This document shows, piece by piece, positions 42,133 to 59,841 of a DNA stretch of 64,000 bases. Position 1 is the first letter of the stretch. The number at the start of each line of letters is the position of its first letter. Below the pieces are notes generated by a model, which was not told where the DNA came from, did not search any database, and saw only the letters and a list, made by a program, of their open reading frames with translations. The DNA lies in assembly GCF_949987515.2 (NCBI RefSeq), contig NC_082694.2, positions 44,416,451-44,480,450 on the forward strand, written 5' to 3'. This DNA comes from Delphinus delphis. Its lineage: Eukaryota; Chordata; Mammalia; Artiodactyla; Delphinidae. The position numbers and the translations under genes were made by a program.

Positions 42133-42189
42133 GCAGGAAACACAAGAGAAGGAAAAGACCTACAATAAGGAACCCAAACAATTAAGAAA

Positions 42190-45100
42190 ATGGGAATAGG
42201 AACATACATATCGATAATTACCTTAAATGTAAATGGACTAAATGCTCCCACCAAAAGACACAGACTGGCTGAATGGATAGAAAAACAAGACCCATATATA
42301 TGCTGTCTACAAGAAACCCACTTCACACCTAGAGACACATACAGACTGAAAGTAAGGGGATGGAAAAAGATATTCCATGCAAAAGGAAACCAAAAGAAAG
42401 CTGGAGTAGCAATTCTCATATCAGACAAAATAGACTTTAAAATAAAGACTATTAGAAGAGACAAAGAAGGACACTACATAATGATCAAGGGATCGATCCA
42501 AGAAGAAGATATAACAATTGTAAATATTTATGCACCCAACATAGGAGCACCTCAATACATAAGGCAAATACTAACAGCCATAAAAAGGGGAAATCAACAG
42601 TAACACATTATAGTAGGGGACTTTAACACCCCACTTTCACCAATGGACACATCATCCAAAATGAAAATAAATAAGGAAACACAAGCTTTAAATGATACAT
42701 TAAACAAGATGGACTTAATTGATATTTATAGGACATTCCATCCAAAAACAACAGAATACACATTTTTCTCAAGTGCTCATGGAACTTTCTCCAGGATCGA
42801 TCATATCTTGGGTCACAAATGAAGCCTTGGTAAATTTAAGAAAATTGAAATTGCATCAAGTATCTTTTCTGACCACAACGCTATGAGACTAGATATCAAT
42901 TACAGGAAAAGATCTGTAAAAAGTACAAACACATGGAGGCTAAACAATACATTACTTAATAATGAAGTGATCACTGAAGAAATCAAAGAGGAAATCAAAA
43001 AATACCTAGAAACAAATGACAATGGAGACACGATGACCGAAAACCTATGGGATGCAGCAAAAGCAGTTCTAAGAGGGAAGTTTATAGCAATACAAGCCTA
43101 CCTTAAGAAACAGGAAATATCTCGAATAAACAACCTAACCTTGCACCTAAAGCAATTAGAGAAAGAAGAACAAAACAACCCCAAAATTAGCAGAAGGAAA
43201 GAAATCATAAAAATCAGATCAGAAATAAATGAAAAAGAAATGAAGGAAACGATAGCAAAGGTCAATAAAACTAAAAGCTCATTCTTTGAGAAGATAAACA
43301 AAATTGATAAACCATTAGCCAGACTCATCAAGAAAAAAAGGGAGAAGACTCAAATCAATAGAATCAGAAATGAAAAAGGAGAAGTAACAACTGACACTGC
43401 AGAAATACAAAAGATCATGAGAGATTACTACAAGCAACTCTATGCCAATAAAATGGACAACCTTGAAGAAATGGACAAATTCTTAGAAATGCACAACCTG
43501 CCAAGACTGAATCAGGAAGAAATAGAAAATATGAACAGACCAATCACAAGTACTGAAATTGAAACTGTGATTAAACATCTTCCAACAAACAAAAGCCCAG
43601 GACCAGATGGCTTCACAGGCGAATTCTATAAAACATTTAGAGAAGAGCTAACACCTATCCTTCTCAAACTCTTCCAAAATATAGCAGAGGGAGGAACACT
43701 CCCAAACTCATTCTACGAGGCCACCATCACCCTGATACCAAAACCAGACAATGATGTCACAAAGAAAGAAAACTACAGGCCAATATCACTGATGATCATA
43801 GATGCAAAAATCCTCAACAAAATACTAGCAAACAGAATCCAACAGCACATTAAAAGGATCATACACCATGATCAAGTGGGGTTTATTCCAGGAATGCAAG
43901 GATTCTTCAGTATACGTAAATCAATCAATGTGATACACCATATTAACAAATTGAAGGAGAAAAACCATATGATCATCTCAATAGATGCAGAGAAAGCTTT
44001 CGTCAACATTCAACACCCATTTATGATAAAAACCCTGCAGAAAGTAGGCATAGAGGGAACTTTCCTCAACATAATAAAGGCCACATATGACAAACCCACA
44101 GCCAACATCATCCTCAATGGTGAAAAACTGAAAGCATTTCCACTAAGATCAGGAACAAGACAAGGTTGCCCACTCTCACCACTCTTTTTTTTTTTTTTTT
44201 GCGGTACGCGGGCCTCTCACTGTTGTGGCCTCTCCCGTTGCGGAGCACAGGCTCCGGACGTGCAGGCTCAGCGGCCATGGCTCACGGGCCCAGCTGCTCC
44301 GCGGCATGTGGGATCTTCCCGGACCGGGGCACGAACTCATGTCCCCTACATCGGCAGGCGGACTCTCAACCACTGCGCCACCAGGGAAGCCCTCTCACCA
44401 CTCTTATTCAACATAGTTTTGGAAGTTTTAGCCACAGCAATCAGAGAAGAAAAGGAAATAAAAGGAATCCAAATCAGAAAAGAAGAAGTAAAGCTGTCAC
44501 TGTGTGCAGATGACATGATACTATACATAGAGAATCCTAAAGATGCTACCAGAAAACTACTAGATCTAATCAATGAATTTGGTAAAGTAGCAGGATACAA
44601 AATTAATGCACAGAAATCTCTTGCATTCCTATACACTAATGATGAAAAATCTGAAAGTGAAATCAAGAAAACACTTCCATTTACCATTGCAACAAAAAGA
44701 ATAAAATATCTAGGAATAAACCTACCTAAGGAGACAAAAGACCTGTATGCAGAAAATTATAAGACACTGATGAAAGGAATTAAAGATGATACAAATAGAT
44801 GGAGAGATATACCATGTTCTTGGACTAGAAGAATCAACATTGTGAAAATGACTATACTACCCAAAGGAATATACAGATTCAATGCAATCCCTATCAAACT
44901 ACCACTGGCATTTTTCACAGAACTAGAACAAAAAATTTCACAATTTGTATGGAAACACAAAAGAACCCGAATAGCCAAAGCAATCTTGAGAACGAAAAAC
45001 AGAGCTGGAGGAATCAGGCTCCCTGACTTCAGACTATACTACAAAGCTAGAGTAATCAAGACAGTAGGGTACTGGCACAAAAACAGAAAGATGGATCAAT

Positions 45101-46220
45101 GGAACAGGATAGAAAGCCCAGAAATAAATCCACGCACATATGGTCACCTTATCTTTGATAAAGGAGGCAGGAATGTACAGTGGAGAAAGGACAGCCTCTT
45201 CAATAAGTGGTGCTGGGAAAACTGGACAGGTACATGTAAAAGTATGAGATTAGATCACTCCCTAACACCATACAGAAAAATAAGCTCAAAATGGATTAAA
45301 GACCTAAATGCAAGGCCAGAAACTATGAAACTGTTAGAGGAAAATATAGGCAGAACACTCTATGACATAAATCACAGCAAGATCCTTTTTGACCCTCCTC
45401 CTAGAGAAATGGAAATAAAAACAAAAATAAACAAATGGGACCTAAAGAAACTTCAAAGCTTTTGCACAGCAAAGGAAACCATAAACAAGACCAAAAGAGA
45501 ACCCTCAGAATGGGAGAAAATATTTGCAAATGAAGAAACTGACAAAGGATTAATCTCCAAAGTTTACAAGCAGCTTATGCAGTCAATAACAAAAAAACAA
45601 ACAACCCAATCCAAAAATGGGCAGAAGACCTATATAGACATTCCTCCAAAGAAGATATACAGACTGCCAACAAACACATGAAAGAATGCTCAACATCATT
45701 AATCATTAGAGAAATGCAAATCAAAACTACAATAAGATATTATCTCACACCAGTCAGAATGGCCATCATCAAAAAATCTAGAAACAATAAATGCTGGAGA
45801 GGGTGTGGAGAAAAGGGAACACTCTTGCACTGCTGGTGGGAATGTGAATTGGTACAGCCACTATGGAGAATAGTATGGAGGTTCCTTAAAAAACTACAAA
45901 TAGAACTACCATATGACCCAGCAATCCCACTACTGGGCATATACCCTGAGAAAACCATAATTCAAAGAGTCATGTACCACAATGTTCATTGCAGCTCTAT
46001 TTACAATAGCCTGGGGATGGAAGCAACCTAAGTGTCCATCATCGGATGAATGGATAAAGAAGATGTGGCACATATATACAATGGAATATTACTCAGCCAT
46101 AAAAAGAAACGAAATTGAGCTATTTGTAATGAGGTGGATAGACCTAGAGTCTGTCATACAGAGTGAAGTAAGTCAAAGAGAAAAACAAATACCGTATGCT
46201 AACACATATATATGGAATTT
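42190..46220 (+). pseudogene. L1 ORF2 remnant, frameshifts, a stop and an in-frame SINE
   Basis: ORF2 starts at ATG 42190. An extra A near 42586 shifts the frame and ends translation at 42603. A missing base near 42608 restores the frame. A TGA near 42829 replaces a Ser codon (TCA) of the intact copy. The longest open part, 42883-45681 (932 codons), includes the SINE at 44187-44391. The active-site FADD is changed to CADD (Phe to Cys). A one-base deletion near 45582 and a two-base deletion near 45966 break the C-terminus. It cannot encode a working ORF2p. Confidence 0.92.
44187..44391 (-). mobile_element. CHR-type SINE inside L1 ORF2
   Basis: This is a tRNA-derived cetartiodactyl SINE in minus orientation: poly(T), 'gcggtacgcgggcctctcac', and '...ccaccagggaagcc' at the head. 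A perfect 14-bp target-site duplication, CTCTCACCACTCTT, lies at 44173-44186 and 44392-44405. SINE plus duplication adds 219 bp (73 codons) with no stop, so the L1 frame continues through it. Confidence 0.96.
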
Positions 46221-46547
46221 AAGAAAAAAAATGTCATGAAGAACCTAGGGGTAAGATAGAAATAAAGACACAGACCTACTAGAGAATGGACTTGAGGATA
46301 TGGGGAGGGGGAAGGGTACGCTGTGACAAAGCGAAAGAGAGGCATGGACATATATACACTACCAAATGTAAGGTAGATAGCTTGTGGGAAGCAGCCGCAT
46401 AGCACAGGGAGATCAGCTCGGTGCTTTGTGACCGCCTGGAGGGGTGGGATCGGGAGGGTGGGAGGGAGGGAGACGCAAGAGGGAAGAGATATGGGAACAT
46501 ATGTATATGTATAACTGATTCACTGTGTTATAAAGCAGAAACAAAAA

Positions 46548-46965
46548 AAAATGTGGTATATACACACAATGGAATAGTATTCAGCCTTAAAAAGGAAAGT
46601 AAATCTGACACATTACAACATGGATGAACCTTCAGGACATTATGCTAAATGAAATAAGCCAGTTACAAAAAGACAGATACTGTATGATTCTACTTATATA
46701 AAGTACCTAGAATAGTCAAATTCATAGAGACATGAAGTGGAATGGTGCTTGTCAGGGTCTGGGGGATGGAGAAGGGGGAATTACTATTTAATGGGTATAG
46801 GGCTCCAATTTTATAAGATGAAAAGAGTTCTAGAGATGGATGAGGATGGTGGTTGCACAATAATGTGGATGTATTTAATGCCACTGAACTCTATACTCAA
46901 AATGGTTAAGATAGTAAATTTTATGCTAGGTGTACTTTACCACAATGAAAAATAATTTTAAAGAA
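46548..46965 (+). mobile_element. Old L1 fragment, right part (3' end)
   Basis: This continues the old L1 from 41301: 'aaaatgtggtatatacacac', 'ggaatagtattcagccttaa', then a 3' UTR ending in an A-rich stretch near 46965. It is a different and older subfamily from the inserted L1. Confidence 0.85.
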
Positions 46966-47100
46966 ATCTTCCCAATCAAAACATATTCTTCCTATGCCCC
47001 AATTTCTCTTGGTCCTTCACTCCATAAAATGTAAATAATAATTGGTTTTAACTCCCTAATGGTCAACATAGTGGTGGGATTCACGTATTATGTCAGGTGT

Positions 47101-47103
<3 letters not shown>

Positions 47104-47153
<50 letters not shown>
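47104..47153 (+). repeat. (GT)n microsatellite
   Basis: A nearly perfect GT dinucleotide run of about 25 units follows 'caggtgttgc'. Such long pure runs are usually length-polymorphic. Confidence 0.97.
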
Positions 47154-47154
<1 letters not shown>

Positions 47155-47779
47155 GGGTTCTAAATAAAACTCACCACACTCTATTCTACATATGCATAAA
47201 GATGACCCTCACTGTTCTAAAACTTTCTCACAAAGGGGCATATCTAGGGATTTAGCCAGAGAACAAACAGGGTGAAATCCTTGCTTTTGGTTTTTTTTTT
47301 TTTTTAAATCCTTGCTTTTCAAAAAAACGATAAAGCATAGAATATCAAAGAAGGTGGGTGAGAAGCAGCTGCTTCCATTCACCCCCTGGACCTCACTGGT
47401 TCCTAGATGTCTACCAGGCCAGTGTCCTGCTTGATCATACATGCCAGCCTAAGCCCTCAGCGCTGTATCTGGATGGTCCTGACGTGAAAGTGAGAGGAAC
47501 TTATCTGATTTCCCTTTGCCCTTCTTGGGACTTGCACCTCTCACAATAAATGACATGCATGCCTTCTTCCCATTTATTGCACTGTGTAAAACGCCTGCGG
47601 GTTGTAACACTTAAGTCCAAATTCTGGTGCAGCAAGTACAGCTACAAGTAAATCCCTGCCTGGCAGAAGGATCAGTCTCTGGCCACTACTTCAAGAAATA
47701 CGTGAAATAAAATATTCTGGCATCTCTGAAATAACCCCTTTTTGGTCAAGGCCCTCATCATCTCTTTCTCCTGGTTTAT

Positions 47780-48560
47780 TTTAGTTGCTTTCTAACTCCA
47801 GCCTCACTCACCCTCCCCAGGATGGTAGGGAATGCCTCACTCTAATCCCTCAGAGTTACCTAATGCCTACGGGATAAAGTTCAGGGTTAAACTTCCTAGC
47901 TTGAGGTAACAGTTCCTTTATTTGCTGTCTTGGCCTTTCTGCATTCCCTGCCCTTCCCGCCCTCAGCCACTCAGCATTACTGTTTCTTAATCCCCAGTTC
48001 TTCTTCCCACCTCCACATAGTGGTACACCCTGATCCTTCAGAGCCTGGGACGCTCGTCTCAGATGTTGCCATCTAGTGAACTTCTACTCACCTTTCAAGA
48101 TCCATCTCAAAGGTCACTCCTATGAAGGCTCCATGGATTCCCCCGGGAGCTCTTTCCTCAGAGACACCACTTACCACCACAATAGACTAAAACTTCTCTG
48201 AAAGCTGGGACCCTGCCTGTTCCAAAGCAAATCTGCCCCGGACTCCAACATCAGCCAAATCCCCAGGATGGGTTTTAAAAGTGACCCACCCTAGAGCACG
48301 GATGCTGCACCCTGGGTACTTAATGCTGGCTTGGCCCACTCTGAGCCCCTGCTCACCACTTGCCCTGTGACCCACCATTTCTTACTCCCTTGCTTTACCC
48401 AGTCTGTGCTCTTATATTGTTCAGGTACAAGCATGTCTCCTGCACTAAGTTATAAACTTTGCAGAGAGTAGGAACCACGTCTCACTCCCTTCTGGATCCT
48501 CCACGTTTTCTGGCTTAAGACTGCACATGGCAAGAGCTAGGTTTGTTACATAAATAAACA
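47780..48560 (+). mobile_element. L2 LINE remnant
   Basis: Phrases typical of the L2 3' region appear: 'ctcacctttcaagatccatc', 'tcaaaggtcactcctatgaa', and a weak 'actttgcagagagtaggaac' end near 48450-48560. It is ancient and diverged, and the extent is approximate. Confidence 0.6.
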
Positions 48561-48886
48561 GACAAATCCCCATGGCATCTGTGGGCATGACTTGGAGGAG
48601 GTAGGGGGTAGGTTGGGAGTTTTGAGAGAAACCAGAGAAACTCTAGGTGAGTTGAATGTAGCTTCCTACCTCCAATGGAGGGTGAAAATTACTTGAAACC
48701 TCTTGGGCAGTTCTCTGGGAGATGAAGAAAAGGGAATGCAGTAAGGAGGAGATACAAGTCAAGGACACAGCATGCCATACTCAGAGGTGAAGTGGTGGCT
48801 TGCTATAGTAATAGCTATGGCAATAGAAGGCAGCATATATCTTCAGCAGTCTTAAAACTCAATGGCTTGAGTTAATAATAATTATA

Positions 48887-49212
48887 GGGACTTCCCTGGT
48901 GGCGTAGTGGTTAAGAATCTGCCTGCCAATGCAGGAGACACGGGTTTGAGCCCCAGTCCGGGAGGATCCCACGTGCCGCGGAGCAACTAAGCCCGTGTGC
49001 CACAACTACTGAGCCTGTGCTCTAAAGCCCGCGAGCCACAACTACTGAGCCCACGTGCTACAACTACAGAAGCCTGCGCACCTAGAGCCCATGCTCTGCA
49101 ACAAAGAGAAGCCACCACAATGAGAAGCCCATGCACCGCAATGAAGAGTAGCTCCCACTTGCCGCAACTAGAGAAAGCCCACGCGCAGCAACGAAGACCC
49201 AACACAGCCTAA
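48887..49212 (+). mobile_element. Long CHR-type SINE
   Basis: This runs from 'gggacttccctggtggcgta' to '...gaagacccaacacagcct'. The duplication AATAATTATA is at 48877-48886 and 49213-49222. It lies 321 bp downstream of EML6 exon 49533-49664 in gene orientation. Confidence 0.92.
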
Positions 49213-49350
49213 AATAATTATAATAATTTTATAAAAATTCTATTGTAATTAAAATAATTAAAATTTAAAATAATTAAAATAATAATTATAGTAGTGGTAG
49301 TAATAATAGTAGTAGTAGTGGTAGTAATAATAAAAAAAATAATAATATGG
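49213..49350 (+). repeat. AT-rich low-complexity / (GTA)n-(AAT)n run
   Basis: This is a run of AATAATT and GTAGTAGTGGTAGTAATAAT-type trinucleotide repeats following the SINE end. Probably it grew from the SINE tail. Confidence 0.85.
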
Positions 49351-49512
49351 AAAAATATTCAAAATGTTAACAGCAGCTGCCTCTGGGTTCTAAAATTACA
49401 ACCAGTTCTGTTGTGAGTTTCCCCCTCTGTTTTTCTTTAAAACTCAACTGCCATTTGCTCTGGAAACAGTATATGAATGGACATGATTTTTAAAAACTGA
49501 AATTATATTTTA

Positions 49513-49701
<189 letters not shown>

Positions 49702-49809
49702 TTATGTGGGAATTTACTTCCAGGGACTTAGCATTTTTAAATGGGTTAAAGGTCAAGGAAATATTTAAAAAGGGTCCACTCTTGTAACTTTTTGTCCCAA
49801 CACATTTTA

Positions 49810-50175
<366 letters not shown>

Positions 50176-50349
50176 TTATAATATTAAAAATAAGTTTTCA
50201 ATTTCTTTGAGGTTTATCCATTCATTTCTTCGTATCTGAATACCTGGAGTTTTCAAAAGACAAGTAGAGTGAAGGGGGAAAAGGAATAAAGGATTAATAT
50301 AACCAGTATTTCTGCTCCCAAGACGTGATACTTAAGAATGGGAGTTCTG

Positions 50350-50560
50350 GGCTTCCCTGGTGGCACAGTGGTTGAGAGTCCGCCTGCCGATGCAGGGGAC
50401 ACAGGTTCATGCCCCGGTCTGGAAAGATCCCGCATGCCGCGGAGCGGCTGGGTCCGTGAGCCATGACCGCTGAGCCTGCGCTTCTGGCGCCTGTTGCTCC
50501 GCAACGGGAGAGGCCACAACAGTGAGAGGCCCGCGTACCGCAAAAAAAAAAAAAAAAAAA
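50350..50560 (+). mobile_element. CHR-type SINE
   Basis: This has head 'ggcttccctggtggcacagt' and ends 'cgcgtaccgc' plus about 20 A. The 16-bp duplication AAGAATGGGAGTTCTG is perfect at 50334-50349 and 50561-50576. Confidence 0.95.
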
Positions 50561-51246
50561 AAGAATGGGAGTTCTGTAATAAAATTTCTGGAAGCTAATT
50601 TTTTTCATATCATGCCTTACACAAAGAACTTACTTTAGAGCACCTTATTGTTCTACTTTTAGTCACTCTAATTCTCTGATCCGTGGATTATAATCCATAA
50701 TTCTAGAGGTGGAAGATTTTGTTCCTGTCTCTTCTGTCATGAGAAGAATGGAATATGGACATTCTCTCCAAGGGTGTCTGCACAACTGCGCTGAGGGTGC
50801 TACATGATCAATGCTTTCTACTGCTTTGTAGGGTCACAGGGAGACATTTCCGCATGAAGAGTATGGACTCGGTGGGGGGTATATTTAATAAGAATCCTAT
50901 TTAAGGACAGGCCCCTCCCTGGCCCTGTTCTTCTTATTGTCAAGACTTTGGTGAGCACAGCCCTAGGATGGGACAGTCGTGCTGCCTTGTGCTAAGGCAT
51001 TCCAAACTGAGCTTCCACACCCACCCCTCAGCCACTGTTCAGAGTAGGCTGAAAAGCCACATTCACACCAACAACTTTAAATTGGCTCATCTGAAGTATA
51101 AAATACCTTCCTTCCTTTCTTCATCCATTCACTTTGCAGTTATTTACCTACTATGAATCAGGCACGGTGCTAGTGCTGAAAGAACAGAAAGACCAGCCCT
51201 TGAGGAGGGACAGCACGATTAGGTTAAGCATAAAAATTTATTGTAC

Positions 51247-51444
51247 ATGGGCTTCCCTGGTGGCGCAGTGGTTGAGTCTGCCTGCCGATGCAGGAGACAC
51301 GGGTTCGTGCCCCGGTCCGGGAGGATCCCACATGCCACGGAGCGGCTGGGCCCGTGAGCCATGGCCGCTGAGCCTGCACGTCCAGAGCCTGTGCTCCGCA
51401 GCGGGAGAGGCCACGGCAGTGAGAGGCCCGCGTACCGCAAAAAA
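51247..51444 (+). mobile_element. CHR-type SINE
   Basis: This has head 'tgggcttccctggtggcgca' and ends 'cgcgtaccgc' plus a short A tail. The 15-bp duplication AAAAATTTATTGTAC is perfect at 51232-51246 and 51445-51459. It has the same orientation as the copy 0.7 kb to the left. Confidence 0.95.
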
Positions 51445-51689
51445 AAAAATTTATTGTACGAATGATGACACTTGACAGTAAAAGGGAGAGCTATTAATAA
51501 TTACACCAGGACACCAGCTGTAAACTGGGTTGAGTGGCCATCCTAACTCAGATGTGTTAGTTGTTCTTTTGAACTAATTTTTAACCTAGTGAATAAAGTC
51601 CATTGGCTGATATTCAAGTCACTCACAGCGAGGACTTGGTCTGTTATTTCCCCAATACAAATTAGTGGCCAAATTATTCAGTCCTGTAG

Positions 51690-52010
51690 TGGGTAAAAGC
51701 ATGGGCTTTGGAGTCAGACTTGGGTTTGAATCCTGGCTCCACTATTTACTGAGACCCAGAAGTCCAGTGTGAAGAGAGGCAATATGGTGGAGGGAGGCAT
51801 CATCATGCAGTGGCCACAGGTGTGCTCTCTGAAGCCACGCTGTCTGAGTATGAATTCAGTTCCATCACTTACTAGCTGTGCAACTTTGGGCAAATGACTT
51901 AAGTTCTCTATGCCTCAGCTTCATAATTTGTAAGTGGAAATAAAAAAGGCCTTACTCATTGGGTTCCCATGAAGACCAAAGGCAAAGTGCTAGCACGGTT
52001 ACTGGCTCAG
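51690..52010 (+). mobile_element. MIR SINE remnants, two adjacent copies
   Basis: 'gtgggtaaaagcatgggctt' with 'tggagtcagacttgggtttg' marks one MIR. A second follows near 51780 with 'catcacttactagctgtgca' and 'actttgggcaaatgacttaa'. The second is nearly complete. Confidence 0.85.
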
Positions 52011-55659
<3,649 letters not shown>

Positions 55660-55800
55660 TCTGGGCTGCCTGTAGCAATCAGCTACAGAGCTTCTGAGGT
55701 TTGCTTCTAACACAGAACTTTTTTTAAAACACAGATTCTTATTCAGGATATCCAGGGTGGGGCCTGAGCACATGCACTTTAAAAACCTGATCCGTGATGT
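55660..55800 (+). mobile_element. hAT-like MER fragment
   Basis: 'cagttctcaatctgggctgc' and 'ggggcctgagcacatgcact' resemble a short non-autonomous hAT-Charlie element. No clear right terminal repeat remains. Confidence 0.4.
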
Positions 55801-55905
55801 GTGTGCAGACCTGCTCTCAGGTGTAGCAAATCAGAGGGCCCCTTTCAGTGGGATTTTGGGGACTAGTCCTAATACAGTAAGCCTGCAGGTATGCATCAGG
55901 TCAGA

Positions 55906-56484
55906 TGTGCTGGACAGGTGACCCTCATGATGCTCCTGATTTTCACACTCTTGTGTAACCACCTCCCTTTGAGTGCGGTATAGCCTGTGGCTTGTTACCA
56001 ACCAATAAGATATGGCAAAGGGGATGGATGTTCATGATCACACGTATGTGATGATATGATTATGTTATTTAAAGTTACTTAAAGGCACAGTAGTACCCGT
56101 TTTTCGTCTTTCCCTTGCCCTCTTTGAGGAAGCAAGCAGCCATGTTGGGGAACCCCATGTGACGAGGAACTATAAGCAGCCTCTGAGAGCTGAGGGTGGC
56201 CTCTGGCCAATAGCCAGCAAGAAATGGAAGCCCTCAGTCCTGCATCCCCAACGAACTGAACTCTGCCAACAACTCGAGTGACCTTGGAGCAGATCCTTCC
56301 ACAGTTAAGCCTCCGATGAGACCACAGCCCTGGCCCTTATTACAGCCTTACAAAACCTTAAACAGAGGACCCAGTTAAACTGTGTTCAGACTCCTGACCT
56401 GCAGAAACCATAAGATAAGGAATGTTTTTCTTTTAAGCTGCTAAGTTTGTGACAATTTGTTATACAGCAATAATGATTAACACA
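55906..56484 (+). mobile_element. LTR-like repeat, probable MaLR type
   Basis: The right end 'gctgctaagtttgtgacaat' with 'taatgattaacaca', and internal 'ccatgtgacgaggaactata', match a common ancient mammalian LTR family. The left boundary is uncertain. It sits between EML6 exons 53325-53466 and 56608-56735. Confidence 0.55.
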
Positions 56485-56586
56485 GCATTCGCCTGACCCT
56501 GAAAGTGAGTGTCTCCTTAAATTTTGTGCCCTAAGTGCCCCCCGTTGCCTCACCCTGGTTCCAGCTCTGGTGTGAATTGTGGTTTA

Positions 56587-56820
<234 letters not shown>

Positions 56821-56869
56821 TTATAGTTCCAAAGTACTAGTTACTAGGCAATTATCCTTGATATTTCTA

Positions 56870-58446
<1,577 letters not shown>

Positions 58447-58457
58447 AAGTGTGATCT

Positions 58458-58584
58458 ATTTATTTTTATTTTTTCTGCCATGCCTCGAGGCATGCAGGAT
58501 CTTAATTCCCCAACCAGGGATCGAATCCGTGCCCCCTGCAGTGGAAGCAGGGAGTCCTAAATGCTGGACTACTGGGGAATTCCC
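58458..58584 (-). mobile_element. Older tRNA-derived SINE
   Basis: 'ctgccatgcctcgaggcatg' and 'ccaaccagggatcgaatccg' end at '...tactggggaattccc', in minus orientation. The duplication AAGTGTGATCT is perfect at 58447-58457 and 58585-58595. It belongs to the same older type as 4001-4147. Confidence 0.88.
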
Positions 58585-58666
58585 AAGTGTGATCTTCATT
58601 TAAAACAACACTGCAAGGCAGGGGACAGATCAGGACAAAGACGAGCTTGAGTAGAAGTACAGCTGG

Positions 58667-59168
58667 TGTGATGGTTAATTTTATGTGTCAACTGACTGGC
58701 CACAGGGTGCCCAGATTAAATATGATTCCTGTGTGTGTCTGTGAGGGTGTTTCTCGATAAGATCAGTATTTGAATTGCTAGATTCAGTAAACTGCCTTCC
58801 CCAATGTAGATGGACATCATCAAATTCATTGAGAGCTTGAATAGAACAAAAGGTAGAGGAAGGACAAAATCACCCTCCTTTTTCCTGTCTCACTGACTGA
58901 GCTGGGACATCTTATCTTTTCCCACCCTCAGACTGGGATTTACACCATTGGCTCCCCTGGTTCTCAGGCCTTTGGGCTTGAACTGAATTACACCATCGTT
59001 TTTTCTGGGTCTCCAGCTTGCAGATGGCTTCAGTGGGACTTCTCAGCCTCCGTAACTCCATGAGACAACTCCTTATAATAAATCTCCTTTTTGTATATGT
59101 ATATGTATGTGTATATCTCTATCTATATCTACATCCTACTGGTTCGGTTTCTCTGGAGAACTAACACA
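58667..59168 (+). mobile_element. ERVL solo LTR, MLT2-like
   Basis: This begins TGTGATGGTTAATTTTATGT and ends CTCTGGAGAACTAACACA, with an interior matching the MLT2 LTR family as remembered. A short (TATG)n run lies near 59095-59115. No retroviral genes remain. Confidence 0.7.
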
Positions 59169-59638
59169 GCCAGTGAAAAGACTTCACTCTGACACGCTTG
59201 TTAAAACTGAGCCTGTCTACACAGGAACAAGCTGGTTATCAACATAACTTCAGGTCATACTGACGGGAGGGACAATAATCCAAACACCAGGCACTTCCAG
59301 GTCTCTGCTCATTGTGCCACCGAGGTGGAAGACTGTGTTGAAATATTTCTCAGGACTCTCTGGCTACTGCGTGTCTGCATTTATCCCAACACTTCTTAAG
59401 GAGTCCTTAGGAGTGACAGCCAGGAAGAAAAAGTGTGAAAACAGAAGAGAGAAGTTGCACATAAAGAAATAATTATAAACAAAAGAGAAGTTTAAAGACC
59501 ATTTGTGCTCCTCTCCATTCATGATAACTGTTTCCTAATTCAGAGGGTACTGTTGTTACACACAGGCATCCTCTTGGTGTGGACCTTCCTAAGCCTAACT
59601 TAAACTTTTAGAAAGCTAATGAGGAAAATAGACTATAC

Positions 59639-59841
59639 CTTATCCAATGCATACATAGCAAACACGGGCCCGTCATGAGCTTTCACTGTCTTTAGTAGGA
59701 GAATCTCCTTCCAAATAAAAATATCTCCAGTAGCTGCTCCTGAGAACACCAGATCTTCCATTCGCCCATAAGAAACGCACATCATTGTTTCTAACTTTCC
59801 AACACTTCCAAAAATTCCTCTTTTAGAGGTGAAGCCCCCAC
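59639..59841 (-). CDS. EML6: EML6 exon 2 of 11 in window (WD40 blades)
   Basis: This 203-bp exon completes the Gly codon split by the previous junction and ends in phase 0 after Leu-Asp-Lys. It encodes GGFTSKRGIFGSVGKL... then SGAATGDIFIWKEILLLK and AHDGPVFAMYALDK. The FIWK motif closes one blade and AHDGPVFAM opens the next. The acceptor is CCACTCCAG and the donor is GTATAG. The exon is flanked by introns of 1.3 and 2.5 kb. Confidence 0.94.

Larger units (their letters stand above)
41302..46547 (+). mobile_element. Long 5'-truncated, inactivated L1
   Basis: This is L1 sequence of the same lineage as the intact copy, beginning inside ORF1 and running to the late 3' UTR. It is inserted in an older L1 with a short direct repeat, AAAATGTGG, at 41293-41301 and 46548-46556. 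The 3' end is unusual: it stops at '...taaagcagaaac' and goes straight into A's. It lacks the last ~40 bases with AATAAA that other copies have. A SINE interrupts ORF2 at 44187-44391. It lies in the 12.4-kb EML6 intron, antisense to the gene. Confidence 0.93.

Noticed and set aside
41302..46547. A second active L1
   Set aside because: ORF1 is missing its start and has a TGA, and ORF2 has several frameshifts, a TGA, a changed active-site residue (FADD to CADD) and a SINE insertion.
49213..49350. Possible CRISPR-like regular repeat
   Set aside because: It is trinucleotide low-complexity DNA with no spacers, in a mammalian intron.
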